Shown: piece by piece, positions 10,241 through 22,099 of the stretch
How the letters are laid out: every line of letters begins with the position of its first letter
Position numbering within the stretch: the first letter of the stretch is position 1
From: Acestrorhynchus altus
Lineage: Eukaryota; Chordata; Actinopteri; Characiformes; Acestrorhynchidae
NCBI GenBank assembly: GCA_034509495.1
Contig: CM067514.1
Location: 9,644,165-9,708,164 of the forward strand
Reading direction: 5' to 3'
DNA: 64,000 nt
Made by a program: the position numbers and the translations under genes
Notes under the pieces: model-generated
Seen by the model: only the letters and a program-made list of their open reading frames with translations
Databases searched by the model: none
What the model was told of the DNA's origin: nothing

Positions 10241-12954
10241 CCTTACATATTCCTCATCATAATGTAAATACAGAACATCATAATGAATGTTTCTGTCCAT
10301 GTTATGTTCCCAAGCCCCTAAACATTGGCACATCAAAGCAGTTGGTTGGAATGAAGCTGCCAGTCATACGTGCAATTATAGCACGTTTGGAAACAACGAG
10401 CTTCTGAACATGCTTATGACTTTCTGAATACAAAGCAGGAAGAAAAAAGACTCTGGAAATAGAACAAACAGCAGCTAATGACATTTAACAGTATTGATCA
10501 CACCATCTACCGTTAGCATTAGACAAGGGATTTGCTCTCTGGTGCTTAAGCTTTTCTTATTTAAGAGAAAAGATTACTATGTTTTTTTTTTTTTCCTTTT
10601 TCTAGTGGTTCTAGATTCTCATTAATTAATTAGTTAAGTTTTATAAACTAAATGTATCATATTATTTTACAATGACTTATGGCCTCCGTTGCCTATTAGC
10701 CTCCTCCTGCTAATGTGTCAAATTTATTATATTATCGTACCTGTCCTGCACATGTACACACACATAAACACACTCTTACCTTTACCCCTACTTCTTTCCA
10801 GCATTCGCATAAACATCTATATATCAATGGACTGGATCAATGCAGTGTTTGAGTGCTCTCAAGTTAGTTCACCCCTTAACCCTGAAGCTAAACCTAGAGC
10901 AATTATCATAACAGCCAACTGGCTGGTTCTTTACAGCAAATCAATGTGTTGGTCTGGCACTCTCCCACACACACTCTCAGTCAGGAGTGAGCTGAAAGGT
11001 GCCTGGTATTCTGCCAACATAAGGTCCATCTCAGGTAGCACACCAGCAGTGAGCGCTACGTAAAATAATCTCACGTTTATAGCGATGTTCCGTACGATTT
11101 CTGTTCAGTTGGAAGCAGAAGTATTCGTCAGTGGGGAGGGAACCGAATCATCTAATATGCAACCCCCCCCTGCAGTTCTGAAAACAGCAGCCGTCTGGCA
11201 AGTTTTGAGTTTTTCTGTCCATGTCGCATCTTCATTTACATCTGCTCAGTCTTCCACAAGGAAACACAGAAGTAGACGTGAAGAGATCTGGCGAGCCTAA
11301 GGAGGGCACGACTGGGTCTTTTCTAAAAACAGGATGAACATTAGTTTGGCTTCTGAAAGGTGGCGAGAGCTCTGTGACCTGAGAAGATTTCAAATTCAGT
11401 GTTGAGTTGGATTTTCTGACCATTTCAGACAAAGAACTGATTCCGTTGAGATGTTTGAGTTTAAAGAACCTTTTGCTTGTAAAGGTTTTGCACAATCCAA
11501 CACATCTCCGTTATAAACATGGCTCAGACTGTTTATAGCAAATTATTAAACTAAATATATTATTATTTCATTTGTTTTGCAAGATCATAACATAGGTCAT
11601 AACTTAGACTTACAAAAGTGTTTCAGTGAAATTATTGACACGAATAAAGGTCTCAACACTGGATTCTAATGCATTTCATTTGAATTCAATAGTGAATTTT
11701 AAACTTTCTTTGTATGAACTATAAACCCTGTCTTTAGTCTGTTGATTCTCTTCTGCTGCCCTCTCTGACCTGAGCATAGTCCGTATTCTAGTATTGTAAT
11801 GTCTCCTCCTTTAGATACAATCTGATTCGGGATTTTGTTCAGCATTCGTTAAAGTTTGCCCTGCCTAACAACAGGTGTTACATAAGTGTGTGTTTGTAGG
11901 CGGAGCTTGGGTAGGTCAGTTGTTATGCAAGAGACCAGAAATTCTGTAGCCTTTTTTACAGGCAGGGTCTTTATACTCTCAAATGGAGCTATTTCAAAGC
12001 AGCAGTATGAGGTCAGTGCAGCCTGCCTGAATGTTGTAATGCTTATCCTCGCTTGCTGTGTGTACAGGTGGAAATATTGTGCCTTAGGTGATTCTCTCTG
12101 GCTTATATTTTGAAATGCTTCATGTAGCATTGCAAATCAGAGTGAAATTAGGTTGAAGTGAGCAGTATTTCTAAGCAAATAAATATGCTTGTGAGTGTTT
12201 GCAATGAGCAAAGAATATTTTTGATGTTGCTGTGGGCAAAACAGGATGGTAGCAAGCGTGTCTCCATCTGTTGAGGATGCTCTAGTTTTATTTTACGAAT
12301 TTAGACACGTCCTCAACAGGGAATGAGATCAACAGTCTTTCTAGAAAAAGTGTCTTTCTTTCTTCTCAGATGTGTTTCTTTGTAACTTTTTATTTACGAA
12401 AACATATAAGATTAATCATTACTCTCTAAAATCTTTTATCTTGGGGTTAAAATCTAAGAACAATCAAGATTCTCTGAAGAATGTGTTCTTAAATAGTGTC
12501 TCAGACATGATAACTTCACACGTGTCTTAGACTGTGAGAGTTCTGGAAGTCAGCTTCTACAATTACTGGTTTAAATGGTTTTATATCTAGAATTAATATC
12601 TAATTTTAGTACATTTTTATACAAAATGAGATTATGCTTAAAATACTGTTATTTTCAATATTAGAAAAATAATGATTCTCCAATGTCATGGTCAAGTTGT
12701 CATGGTATACATTTCGAGCCTTGGATCGATTTTGAACTGAAAATTAAAATTGTTTTATGTTGTTTGTAATACTCTATATGGATTTAAGTATTTGGACACC
12801 TGCCTCTACTCTCCAGGGCTCACAAAAGAAACAAAGAGGACCAGTATTCTAATGACTATGTATTCATTTTCTAGTCCCAACATAATGTTCCTAAACCAGT
12901 TAGAACACAACAAGTCAGTTCATTCTGAATATCAGACCTGGTAGTAAGACTATT

Positions 12955-13002
12955 TATCTCGGTGGGAGCAGCCGTGACCTGGTGGTTAGGGAACCAGCCA
13001 TG
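12955..13002 (+). repeat. Possible tRNA-like SINE head fragment
   Basis: The segment gggagcagccgtgacctggt followed by ggttagggaaccagcc resembles an A-box-bearing tRNA-derived SINE head. No B box or tail is visible, because an M1 MITE begins at 13016. Weak call. Confidence 0.3.
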
Positions 13003-13015
13003 TGACTATTACTAA

Positions 13016-13400
13016 TTACTATATGGACAAAAGAGTTGGGACACTCATTCTTTGTTTATTCCAAAATAAAGGAAGAAACATTTATCCTTCCCTTTCCAGG
13101 GAAGGCTTTGTTTCAGATTTTGGAGAATTGCTGTCAGGATTTAAATGCATTCTACAGGATGGATCAGGATGTTGGATGATCAACACCACACCTGATCCCC
13201 AACTCCCCAATGCATTCTAAAATACTGGATGGAGCACCATCATACCAGAGAACTCAGTTCCACTGCTCCACAGCTCAGGGGTTTTATACCCCTCTGGCCC
13301 ACACCTGGCATTAGTCACGGTGATACTGTAATAGGTTCATGTTTATTTACTGAAGCGAATCCTATTAAATTGGCAGTTCATCTCTACAGTGCAGATTAAT
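13016..13400 (+). mobile_element. M1-family MITE, 3' truncated
   Basis: It starts ctatatggacaaaagagttg and carries tttccagggaaggctttg, ggatgttggatgatcaacac, actggatggagcaccatcat and tatacccctctggcccacac. It stops matching near tctctacagtgcag, before the right terminal repeat. Confidence 0.7.
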
Positions 13401-14892
13401 GTTGCTCAATACATTTATTTCCTTATTAGAATATCTGATTACTTTTCTTTACATTTCTGAAGCATTTTCTTTCTGCCTGTTTTTCTTTTTATATTATCCT
13501 TGTAGTTATTGATAAATCTGTTGCATTTGTATTGTATCCCAATATCTCAAAAATACACTGATGGAATTTAGCATTTCGAAACAAATTGCACACAGATAAA
13601 GGTGAGCTTGTCGTCCCGTTGTTGTACAGTGCATCGAAGCAGGCAATTAGTGTGATGAGCAACCTGAAAGGAAGTTTGCCTTAAAGGCTTAGTACCTCTA
13701 AAAAAAATAAAGCAACACTAAAGCTCTGTTACCGTATAGAACACAGACTATGAAGCCTTGTGCCCTCCCTTTGTGGGAGAAATGTAGTTAATTACCCTTG
13801 CAGAGAACACTAGTAAACTGGTACAGCAATTTAGAACTCAGCATTAATGAGCAACTAGACTGAACTACCTCCTGTATGTAATGTAATTTTGCACTCATTA
13901 TCTTCCTTTGAGTGTGCTGTGTGCTGTGGGTCTGAACTGAGGTCTGAAATCAGCAAGCTGCAAGGTAGCTGTAGGTGAACTGAACTCAAATTCTTCTACA
14001 CTTAAAGGAGTAGTTCAATACAGACAGAATATACAGTTATCTTTTACCCAATTTTAGTCAATCAGACCAATATTTTATTGGTATTTCTTTTTTTACTTTA
14101 GTTCAAAGGTATGTAAGGAGAGAACCAAGCTCCATACAGCACAGATAAGATTTAGATCTGTTCAACCAAGTGATCTCACGAAAGGAACTGGGAGTTGAAT
14201 GGTTAGGTTGGTCAGTCAGCCTGGATTTTACATTATATATATTAATTAAAAGTGATTTTACTGGTGTTTACTAGTGTTAACAGCACATCTTACCTAAGTT
14301 GCGAGGTTGTTTTGTGTATAGAAACACAAATATTGTATTATATTGAATACGTATTGGTCAACAGTCAGCATTAAGGTGCTTGAATCATTTTATCCCTAGA
14401 CAGTGAGTTTATTTACCTGTACTCACTAACCCGAGTCTTAATACGGGTCTAGAACTTGTATTAAGAAACCCACAAAGGAAGCTGAATTTTGGCTCAGTAA
14501 TCCAGTTTCTCAGCTAATATGTACAGCTCTGACATTTTCTCCATCTAGAATGCCTTGATATACTACACCTGTCTCTGATCAGGGGATGAGCATGCAGCAT
14601 GAAGCAGCCGAGACGCCACCGTTCCCTTGCTTCTGTGAGATTATTGGCACTTTGTAGAAAGTAGAAATCTGATCATTCTTTGATTCATGTAAACCCAGAG
14701 ATTTTGCATTATCTGCAGCAGCATGTAAACCTATTGACCAGATTACTCACAATATCCTCATGGCAGTTATCAGATAATTAGTGTTAGTTAGTAGGTTAGT
14801 AGGTTTGTTACCTATTATGTAACTGCTGTGGCTATAACATTATGCTCTTAACTGGAGTCTATAAGTTTCTTTTTGCCTTACAGTTCAATCAA

Positions 14893-14975
14893 AGAGTCAG
14901 ATTGTATTTATATAGTTCTTTGTTTTGCAACAAAGGTGTTGTAACAAGGCTGCTTTACAGAAATCTGGGTCTAAG
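14893..14975. repeat. Interspersed repeat fragment, same family as 6063-6140
   Basis: The words ttgtatttatatagttcttt and gtaacaaggctgctttacag match the 6063-6140 fragment in order and spacing. Confidence 0.45.
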
Positions 14976-15765
14976 CCTCTTATGAACAATGCAGAACTAA
15001 CAAAGCCCATTTTGGCTGGTCTTTGTCTTGACATGCAGACTACATTTACAGTCTATGGGGACATGTGAGCAAATTCTGTCCGAACTGTCATCCTAAAGAG
15101 CTCCCTCTGCCCACCAGCAAACACTGTGGTGGAGTCTGAGGTGTATCTGTCATGAACCTTGGTGTTAGCAATGAAGGCTTCTTTAATTGCACTGTCTGAC
15201 TTAAGAACTGTCAGGAGGAGAGAAAGGCCGTGTCTGGTGTTTCTATAATCTCTGCTCCACAGACCTGAGATCAGTGCAGTCCCTGCCTCAGGCTCTCAGC
15301 CTTCACTTTCATGTGTAAGCCTCCAACCACTGCTCTCTGCCTTTCCCCTCATGTGGAGAAAGTGCCAAGTTTCTCCCACAAGGAAAACAGGCGGGAGATG
15401 AAGGGAGATGAAGATGAATTTGATTTGTTTGACACGCTGCCTGCCTTGAAAGCTTCTACTGGAAGTCTTTGGGTGGAATATTTTCAGCCCAAACTTTTCC
15501 ATCTCTCTTGTCAGTGTTGTTTCCCAAGCAGTGCCCAAATCAGACTGTTGCCTCTTCTGCTTCACCGTGAAGGATATTAGGAGTAACGCTTGCTGAAAAG
15601 ATTTTTTTTTTTATCGCATAACATATATGCACTCTAGTTTTGGAGTGAATCTGAGCAGAAGGGCCTTAAATTTTTTGAATCGGTGCAGTAAGAAATGGAG
15701 TCAGCATGACGGCCTGTTGTGTCTATATTCACAGTGTCCTCTTTGTTGTTTTTTCTTTCTTTCAG

Positions 15766-15912
15766 GGAGGTTCCATACAGAACAGGAAGTCAAAGCGATG
15801 CCTTGAGCTTGTGGAAAGCAACGACAATGAGTTTGGATATCAGCTGGCACTCCAAAAATGCACTGGACAGAAATGGACTATCACCAATATACTGCCTGGT
15901 AGTACCTTGTAA
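15766..15912 (+). CDS. GALNT-like terminal exon: ricin lectin gamma repeat and stop
   Basis: The acceptor is tttctttctttcag and the exon begins GGSIQNRKSKRCLEL. It continues NDNEFGYQLALQKC and GQKWTITNILPGSTL, then TAA at 15910-15912, giving 48 codons plus stop. The RCLEL start and the QKW (QxW) motif mark the third beta-trefoil repeat that closes the lectin domain. Together the three exons supply 135 C-terminal residues. Relative to the family, only the last few residues after ITN vary, as expected. No symbol is given because GALNT8, 9 and 18 orthologues share these features. Confidence 0.92.
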   Translation, partial: GGSIQNRKSKRCLELVESNDNEFGYQLALQKCTGQKWTITNILPGSTL

Positions 15913-15993
15913 TGGATACCTCTGAATGGACCTTCAGAAAGCAAAGAACAGCCAAAGCGCCAAAGCAAGTACACTGGATATCATCTAGAGCAG

Positions 15994-16166
15994 AGGTCTT
16001 CAAATCTGGACCTTGAGTCCAGTTTCCAGTCCTGGACTTTGTGATCCTTGGTGTCCAGGATCCTACATGGTCCATCAGTTACTTTAACTGTTTCCTTAAT
16101 GTACCTTGAAAACAATACTCTGGACTGGAAACTGGATTTAAAGTCCAGATTTGAGGAGCTGGACTC
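15994..16166. mobile_element. Hairpin MITE inside the GALNT 3' UTR
   Basis: The left arm has tcttcaaatctggacc and gagtccagtttccagtcc (about 15996-16032). The right arm has ctggactggaaactgga and aagtccagatttgagga (about 16120-16157). The arms are reverse complements with few mismatches over about 40 bp, separated by about 85 bp. A transcript through it would fold into a long stem. Confidence 0.75.
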
Positions 16167-16630
16167 TAGAAGGTTGGCTGACAATGAGGAGACCATATTT
16201 GCACCTGGATGTCTCTAATTGGACTTGACATCATATGATAAATGTTACACATTTTTCCCCTAGCTACTGTACATGTGCATATGCGTCAGCCACGTTTGGC
16301 AGATACTGCATTGTGCATTGATGAAGTTCCACACTGTTCTATTTTGTGCAAGGTATTCTTGGATTTGTGTTGACTTGAAGGTTTTACTGGGCCCAAAGGC
16401 AATGGTTTTTATGTATTTTTGGCCCATCATTTTGCTACCGTGTAGCAAGCTTTGGCAATGTTTCTTGCTGTATTTCTTTCCTTCTAGTGTCTCAGGTTTG
16501 TAGGTTGAAATTATTTTGAAATCAAGCTGTACATTTTTGGGGACATGCCAGTACATTGGAATATATCTAGATACAATTGACTATTTTATATCTGCGTGTA
16601 AATATATTCTCAGTATTTATAATATACGCC

Positions 16631-16636
16631 ATTAAA
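16631..16636 (+). promoter_or_regulatory. Candidate poly(A) signal ATTAAA
   Basis: ATTAAA lies 719 bp after the stop codon and follows an AU-rich stretch. A G-rich segment (ggaacaggtggtgagg) follows about 5 bp downstream. Confidence 0.4.
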
Positions 16637-16754
16637 GGAACAGGTGGTGAGGAAAAAAAAAAAGCAGCCGCGTTTGTGGTTTTGTTTGATTTTGTTTTGG
16701 GTTTTTTTTTTTTTTTGCTGCTTCATGAAGAACACGACCTTAAACTATCATCCT

Positions 16755-16760
16755 AATAAA
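16755..16760 (+). promoter_or_regulatory. Candidate poly(A) signal AATAAA
   Basis: Canonical AATAAA in tcctaataaaaacactcatc, 124 bp beyond the ATTAAA candidate. It could be the distal site. Confidence 0.4.
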
Positions 16761-18710
16761 AACACTCATCGCAGTCGTTGGCAGCTGACAGGTGAGTAAG
16801 TTCTTTGCAGCACTTCCTGTTAGATGCACTCTCTCCAGGGAACGTGTCAGTGCATACTTGGCACAGTGCCATGTTGTTTAGCATAATGTACCATCCTCCT
16901 CAAAGTCAAGTTCTATAGGCAATTATCACAGTTGTGTTATCATGTGCACTGCATGGAAAGGTTCAGCTGCATCTCAGAATAAGCATATGATGCAAGCAGC
17001 ATGTATCTATTGGCGGTGCCGTCGCTACACTGTCTCTTGTGTGTCTTCATGAATTTTTAAGTGCTTCAGACTTTTGTCTCAGACATCATGCTCACACTTT
17101 TACATGGCAGAAGTGGTGTGCTCAGATTTAGCTTCTTGTTTTCCCTAAACCTCTCTCTTCCCTGTTCTCCCTCTCACTCTTTCCCACTCCCTTGTGTGCA
17201 TCGAGGGAGGAGACAAGTGGCACTTTCAGTTTTCAGCTTGCCAGTCCTCATTACTATCTACACTCCTGCTGGGCCAGTGGGACTTTGGCCATTAAATATA
17301 CATGTACCTTCATTTCAACCAGCCTTACATCGCTGGAACAGTCAGAGAGCAACATGCATCTGCAGCTGTTTTTTGTCGTAACTTTTTAGCTAAGGACGGG
17401 TTTTCAAAGTCGAGGGAACTTTGTCCCTGCTTGACTAATGATATTTTCAAGAAAGGTTCAGCTAAACTTTGCATAAAAAGCTTCAACCATCCGAAGCGCA
17501 TATTCCGTTTGATGTGTAATTAGCTCTTGTCCTTTTTGTGCCCTTGAAAGTGTTTCGTTTAAAGATGAGATCGTTAAATAACAGTGCAAATTCCTCACGA
17601 TCCTGCTCTGAAGATGAAGGAGCATCACAAAGCTTCACTTCCTGCCACAACCCAGGGTGGCAGAACAACGTCAGCAGTCATCTATGAACTATTTGTTTTA
17701 AAGGAGACTTGAAAAATCAATATTTCATTCAGCCATTCATCTTGCAGTGCCCTTGTGGGGAAAAAAAAAGATGTGCATGTAATCTAGATTGTCCTCCTCC
17801 CCCATGTTAGCTCTTGTAGTGCAGTCATGCTTATTGGACTAGAGGTTGCCCTGCAATGCCATGGGCAGATTATTAGTATTGCATTTTTATTGCTACATGG
17901 TTCAATTACAATATGCCATGCAATTTATTTCAATTACACTCGTGAACTAATCATTTATTCATTCGTTCATCTTCGTCTACTTTTCCACTTCTTTCACAGT
18001 GTACCACACACATTCATACCTAGATCTTGGAAATATTACTGAGAACTTGGAACAATTGAGCCACTAGGATAGCCTATGCTCTTTTTTTCATTTGCATATT
18101 GACATGCCACCCGTAATATAACAGGTAAAACAATTTTGACCAAAATAATGAACTTCAGTGTATTGATAGAATAGCTTGAAATAATTAAAACAAACACTCA
18201 TCTGGAACTGTGATTGATCGAGAATCCACACAGCACACAAAAAAACAACAAATCATTGTGCATGGTTAGAGGCTCCTTGGCATTTTGCAGCCTGCTGGGA
18301 AATCAGTATTGCCAGAGCCAATATAAAAGCAGCAATTAATAAGCAAATTATTGTGCAGCCCAACTGTGGGTAAGGAGCTTTCAGAACTGAAACCTGTATT
18401 GAATCTGATATGTGCACTGATATGCTCCTGGTGTGCACGCATGTAATCCTATTAACTCTGTAACATAGGAACAGTCTATGTACACCAGTCAGTCATGCCA
18501 CCTCCTTTCTTCTACAGGCACTGTCCATTTTATCAGCTCCACCTTCCATACATGAGAACTTTATAGATCTACAATTACAGACTATAGTCTGTTTTTAATC
18601 TGTTTTTCAGCATAGTTTGTGACCGTCTTTTCACCTTCTTCCTTAATGGCCTGGACTTTGACAGTGCCAGCATTTTTTGTTTGGTGGGTCATTCTCAGCA
18701 CATTCTGTCC
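16761..18710. other. Intergenic stretch with no recognised gene
   Basis: I see no domain-bearing ORF, RNA gene or strong repeat. The short open frames on both strands (17061-17523, 17827-18042) have no splice context or known motif. Confidence 0.5.
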
Positions 18711-18830
18711 ACTTATATATGGACATTTGATCTTCATTTTAGCTATAAAAAAGGTTTATCCTGCTTTTGTTGCAATAACAGTCTCTACCTGTACTAGGTT
18801 TAGAAGCGCTGTGAGGATTTGAACTTAAGT
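18711..18830 (+). mobile_element. M1 MITE fragment (5' part)
   Basis: Contains tatatatggacatttgatc, aaaggtttatcctgcttttg and ttgcaataacagtctctacc, which align with the first 120 bases of the M1 family. The remainder is missing. Confidence 0.55.
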
Positions 18831-18899
18831 ATGGGCTACACAAACCTGAAAGATGGAGGTGATGGTGATATAGCTAAATGCAAGAAATGCTCTAAAAAT

Positions 18900-19300
18900 A
18901 ATTAGCAAAATGTAAAATTGTAGAATTGGAGGAAAACATTAGGACAGCATATACCATTATAGCTGGTATTTCTCCTTTGGCTTATATATTTCCAATAATC
19001 ATCTTCCAGTCTCTGACATCCTCCTCTGTGCAGAATTCTTTCAGCTATGTGATGTTTCAGCCTCTGTCTTAGTACACATGGCCCCCTTTGTTGGTGGCTT
19101 CTATAGTGGAGAGCTCTCCAGGCCCTGCTGAAGTGAAACAGTTCCAAACCATGACATTTCCGGCTTCGGATTCATCTGCCCACAGCACATTTTCCCAGAA
19201 ATTCTGGTTTTGAGTACAGAAGGCAGGGGTGAAGCCAATCCCCTGGATTACCAATGGGACAATACTGGTGTTAACGGGCAGGAATTTTTCTCCCAATTCT
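18900..19300 (-). pseudogene. Tc1/mariner transposase remnant, second family
   Basis: On the minus strand the frame at 19296-19069 reads FWENVLWADESEAGNVMVW and then CFTSAGPGELSTIEAT. The WADES and GNVMVW words are the catalytic-core signature of Tc1-like transposases around the second aspartate. The frame then shifts and continues without a clear DDE end. This is a fragment of a different family from the 4.7-kb element. Confidence 0.7.
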
Positions 19301-19696
19301 GGATTTGATCTGCCATGATGGAGAACTTAACTTTGTTTATTGGACATTACCGTTTCTTCATAGAGCGAATGAGTTTGTTTGCTTTGAAGGATGAGAAATA
19401 GAATCGGCATGGAAAGTGAGAAAAGAGAAATTCGAGAGTCCAAATTGCCAGAAGTGGTGAGCGTTGTGCATTGGTTTATTTTCTGAAATTCTTTCATTTC
19501 CTCAGTGTGAGGGCACTTAGCTTTCTGATTTGTGCTTGCAGGGCTTTTTTCCCCTGGTTTTGCTCCGGAAATCAGTGTGAGGGGAAAAAAAAACCACAGG
19601 CAATAAGCTCGATAAGGCACCACTGTCCCTCCCCTGCCCATATCTATTATTCAGGTGTCCCTCTCTAGGGAGAATAGTGATGAAAGAATAGAACGA

Positions 19697-19725
<29 letters not shown>
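19697..19725. repeat. (CA)n microsatellite, short
   Basis: A 29-bp CA run followed by imperfect atacacagataca. Confidence 0.95.
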
Positions 19726-19730
<5 letters not shown>

Positions 19731-20659
19731 AGATACATGCACCCGCACAGCCAGCACTGCCCCTGACACAGCAATTTAACAGTGCAGGGGAAAAAAGAAA
19801 ACAGAAGTGAGATATTTCTGGCACAAAACAAGTTCAATATGAGCTGGGGAATAGATGAGGTTGGGCCAACATATGGAGAGAGCCAGCAGCTAAGCTGAAT
19901 TGAGAATGAGCCTACCTCCCACTAGACTCTCCATCTCCACCAGAGCAGAAGAGAGCTCCTCTTTGTTTTGCATGCTGCAGGTCCGCCACAGGTGCCACAG
20001 TCCTCCACAGAGGGACAGGACGCCATGGAGGAGAGTCGGGTGCACCTGGGACTCAAATCTTTTGGGCATGTAGCGATCTGCTGAGCAGCAAACAACTATA
20101 ACCATCATCAAAGAGCCAAAGCTTTGTGGTCTTATTCTTTAATCTATTATTTAATTTCCTCTGCAATTCCTTCTACTGCCACCCCCATCAACTGCCCCCA
20201 CACCCACTATCCTCCAGTCCTTGTTACAGATTGGCTTGGTCAGATTTGTGGAGATAAATCCTGACTGTGGAGTAGCTAAACATCACTGTCAGTTGTTATT
20301 AATCTTCAGATTACCTTCACCCCATCTCTCCAGACCTGAGAGGGCTTTTCTTCATGTTCCCATGGTTACTAGGCTTCAGTCAGAGATCTTTTATACACCC
20401 CAAGGCATGGTATTATTTACAAGCTCTCAAACAAGACAGCTAAAACCTCATCCCCCCCTCATGCAAGATTCATTTCTGACCTTTTAACATGACACTTGTG
20501 TACTTTTTGCTTTATGGACTGACTCAAGGCAAACCATGTACCAATCTCCATACTGATGACAAGCACTCAATGAGAAAAAGTTTGTTAGCCATTAGTGTCT
20601 AGGTTTTTTACAATATTGATGTGAGGATTTGATTGCATTCTTCCACTCGTGAACTTCCA

Positions 20660-21062
20660 ACTACATGAACAAAAGTATTGGGGCATTTGTTTATTTATTG
20701 TTGTGTCTGAAATCAAGGGTATTAAAAAGAGTAACTGTAGGCTTTAGACTAGATTTTGAAGGACGAGGAATGAGTGTTACTGAGGTCAGGATGTTTGATG
20801 ATCACCACCACTCCACCACATCTCATCCCCTGATTCCCAACTCATTCCGTCCAGAAAGTATTGGGTGCAGCACCATCATTATAGAGAAACCAGTTCCATT
20901 GCTCAACAGGTCCATGCTAGGGCTATATTAGGTATGTTTCCAGAGAGTCCTATTCTATTGGCAGTACTTTACAGAAACTAGATCAGCTGTTTGTTTGCTT
21001 TTGTACATCTGTGTCAGCATTGTATTTATTCATTTGAAGGGGTATCCACAAACTCATGGATA
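20660..21062 (+). mobile_element. M1-family MITE, near full length
   Basis: Starts aactacatgaacaaaagtat, includes gaaatcaagggtattaaaaa, ggatgtttgatgatcaccac and agagtcctattctattggca, and ends ggtatccacaaactcatgga. A TA microsatellite (21061-21084) sits exactly at the right end. Confidence 0.75.
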
Positions 21063-21084
21063 TATATATATATATATATATATA
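21061..21084. repeat. (TA)n microsatellite at an M1 terminus
   Basis: A 24-bp TA run immediately after the M1 right end. M1-like Tc1/mariner elements insert at TA, so the tract may have grown from the target site. That link is inference. Confidence 0.9.
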
Positions 21085-21187
21085 ATGAGTTGAAGCAAGC
21101 AGGAGAGATGTGCCCTTCAGAGCTTTGTGTGTTCAGCTGAGGGCATCATTCAGACTGAGCTTCCTAACCTGCAGTCCATCATCAGCT

Positions 21188-21224
21188 AGACCCTATTGTT
21201 GGTGCGAAACCAACAATAGGGTCT
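21188..21224. repeat. Perfect stem-loop, 16-bp arms, 5-nt loop
   Basis: The left arm agaccctattgttggt (21188-21203) and right arm accaacaatagggtct (21209-21224) are exact reverse complements around the loop gcgaa. Nothing about it resembles a tRNA or a known terminator. Confidence 0.9.
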
Positions 21225-21960
21225 TCTCTCTGCTGTGTTCAGGGAAGCGCTTTTGCTTCCTGAAGGTGAACTCGGAGAGAATGAGGATGAGTTTCTTGGG
21301 TCAAGCTATTCGAACCCTGCACCCTCCCCCCCAGTGGTTTCTATGATTAAGACGTCTCCAATCTCACTCTCACTTTTTGTTGTGGTGGTGGAGTGGTGTG
21401 TGTGTAAGAAAACGTGTTTTACACATAAGTATGGATGTCAGAGAAATGAAAAGGAAAAGGTCAGACCATCCAAAAACTACAAAATATTTTAGATCAAGAT
21501 CACACAGGTGAACACTGGTAGGACATTTGTACAGAGGCTTCATTTTACCATAATTGAAATGTACCCCCCATAATTTGATTCCTGGTTGTAGAATTAGAAT
21601 GGACGGATTGATACGTCCCCATCAATATCCATCAAATTATCCCAACCAGTATAAAAAAAGATAAACAGATCAATGTTCAGTTTTATGTGGAACTATTCAG
21701 TAATTATAACACATTTTGATAAAAATAATCTGAATATAATATTAGTTATAAGTTATACATAATCAAGAGAATGTGGAAGTGAAATGTGGTCCCATATTCA
21801 ACCATCTACAAAAAATGAACACTAATTTGAAATGTCCCATTACTGAATAGATCACCTATTAAACTTTAGATGGAAGACTTCTTTTAAGTTCCACAAGCTA
21901 CTGAGACGTTCAGTTATTTGTAATTTCCCAACACTGTTAATGTGCTTCTCTGCCATTTAG

Positions 21961-22099
21961 ACTGATTGCCTTGCGGCTGCAGGGACGTCCCACAGACATC
22001 CTTGCCATTATTATGTTCTTCCGTGGGAAGAGACACACTCATGGGTCACTGCTGATCGAGCAGTCTCACTTCATTAAAAAGGGACGACAGAACAGACAG
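21961..22099 (+). CDS. Unrecognised putative internal coding exon
   Basis: The open segment lies between acceptor-like tgcttctctgccatttag and donor cag|gtgagt, 139 bp long. The first base completes a codon. The frame then gives 46 residues, starting LIALRLQGRPTDILAIIM and containing FFRGKRHTHGSLLIEQ and FIKKGRQNRQ. Codon third positions are mixed G/C-rich, unlike the AT-rich surroundings, and the donor is consensus. I do not recognise the protein. It is basic with a hydrophobic patch and shows no catalytic motif. It could be an internal exon of a neighbouring plus-strand gene whose other exons I cannot find, or an alternative exon. No partner exon is apparent within the window. Confidence 0.45.

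Larger units (their letters stand above)
9940..15765 (+). other. GALNT intron, 5.8 kb
   Basis: The intron starts gtaaga and ends ctttctttcag. It contains a CA tract (10164-10239), a short tRNA-like SINE head (12955-13002), an M1 MITE (13016-13400) and an interspersed scrap (14893-14975). I see no further exon. The open frames at 10689-11063, 11849-12130 and 15296-15580 lack domain content. Confidence 0.8.
15913..16760 (+). other. 3' UTR of the GALNT-like gene
   Basis: Non-coding sequence follows the stop. A hairpin MITE occupies 15994-16166. The remainder (16260-16640) is T-rich and unique-looking, with AU-rich words such as tgtaaatatattctcag and gtatttataatatacg, typical of vertebrate 3' UTR ends. 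Two poly(A) signal candidates close it, ATTAAA at 16631 and AATAAA at 16755. The exact cleavage site cannot be read from genomic sequence. Confidence 0.55.

Noticed and set aside
15296..15580. 89-codon frames on both strands just before the last GALNT exon
   Set aside because: No motif, no splice signals, and the following intron sequence continues to the true acceptor at 15765.
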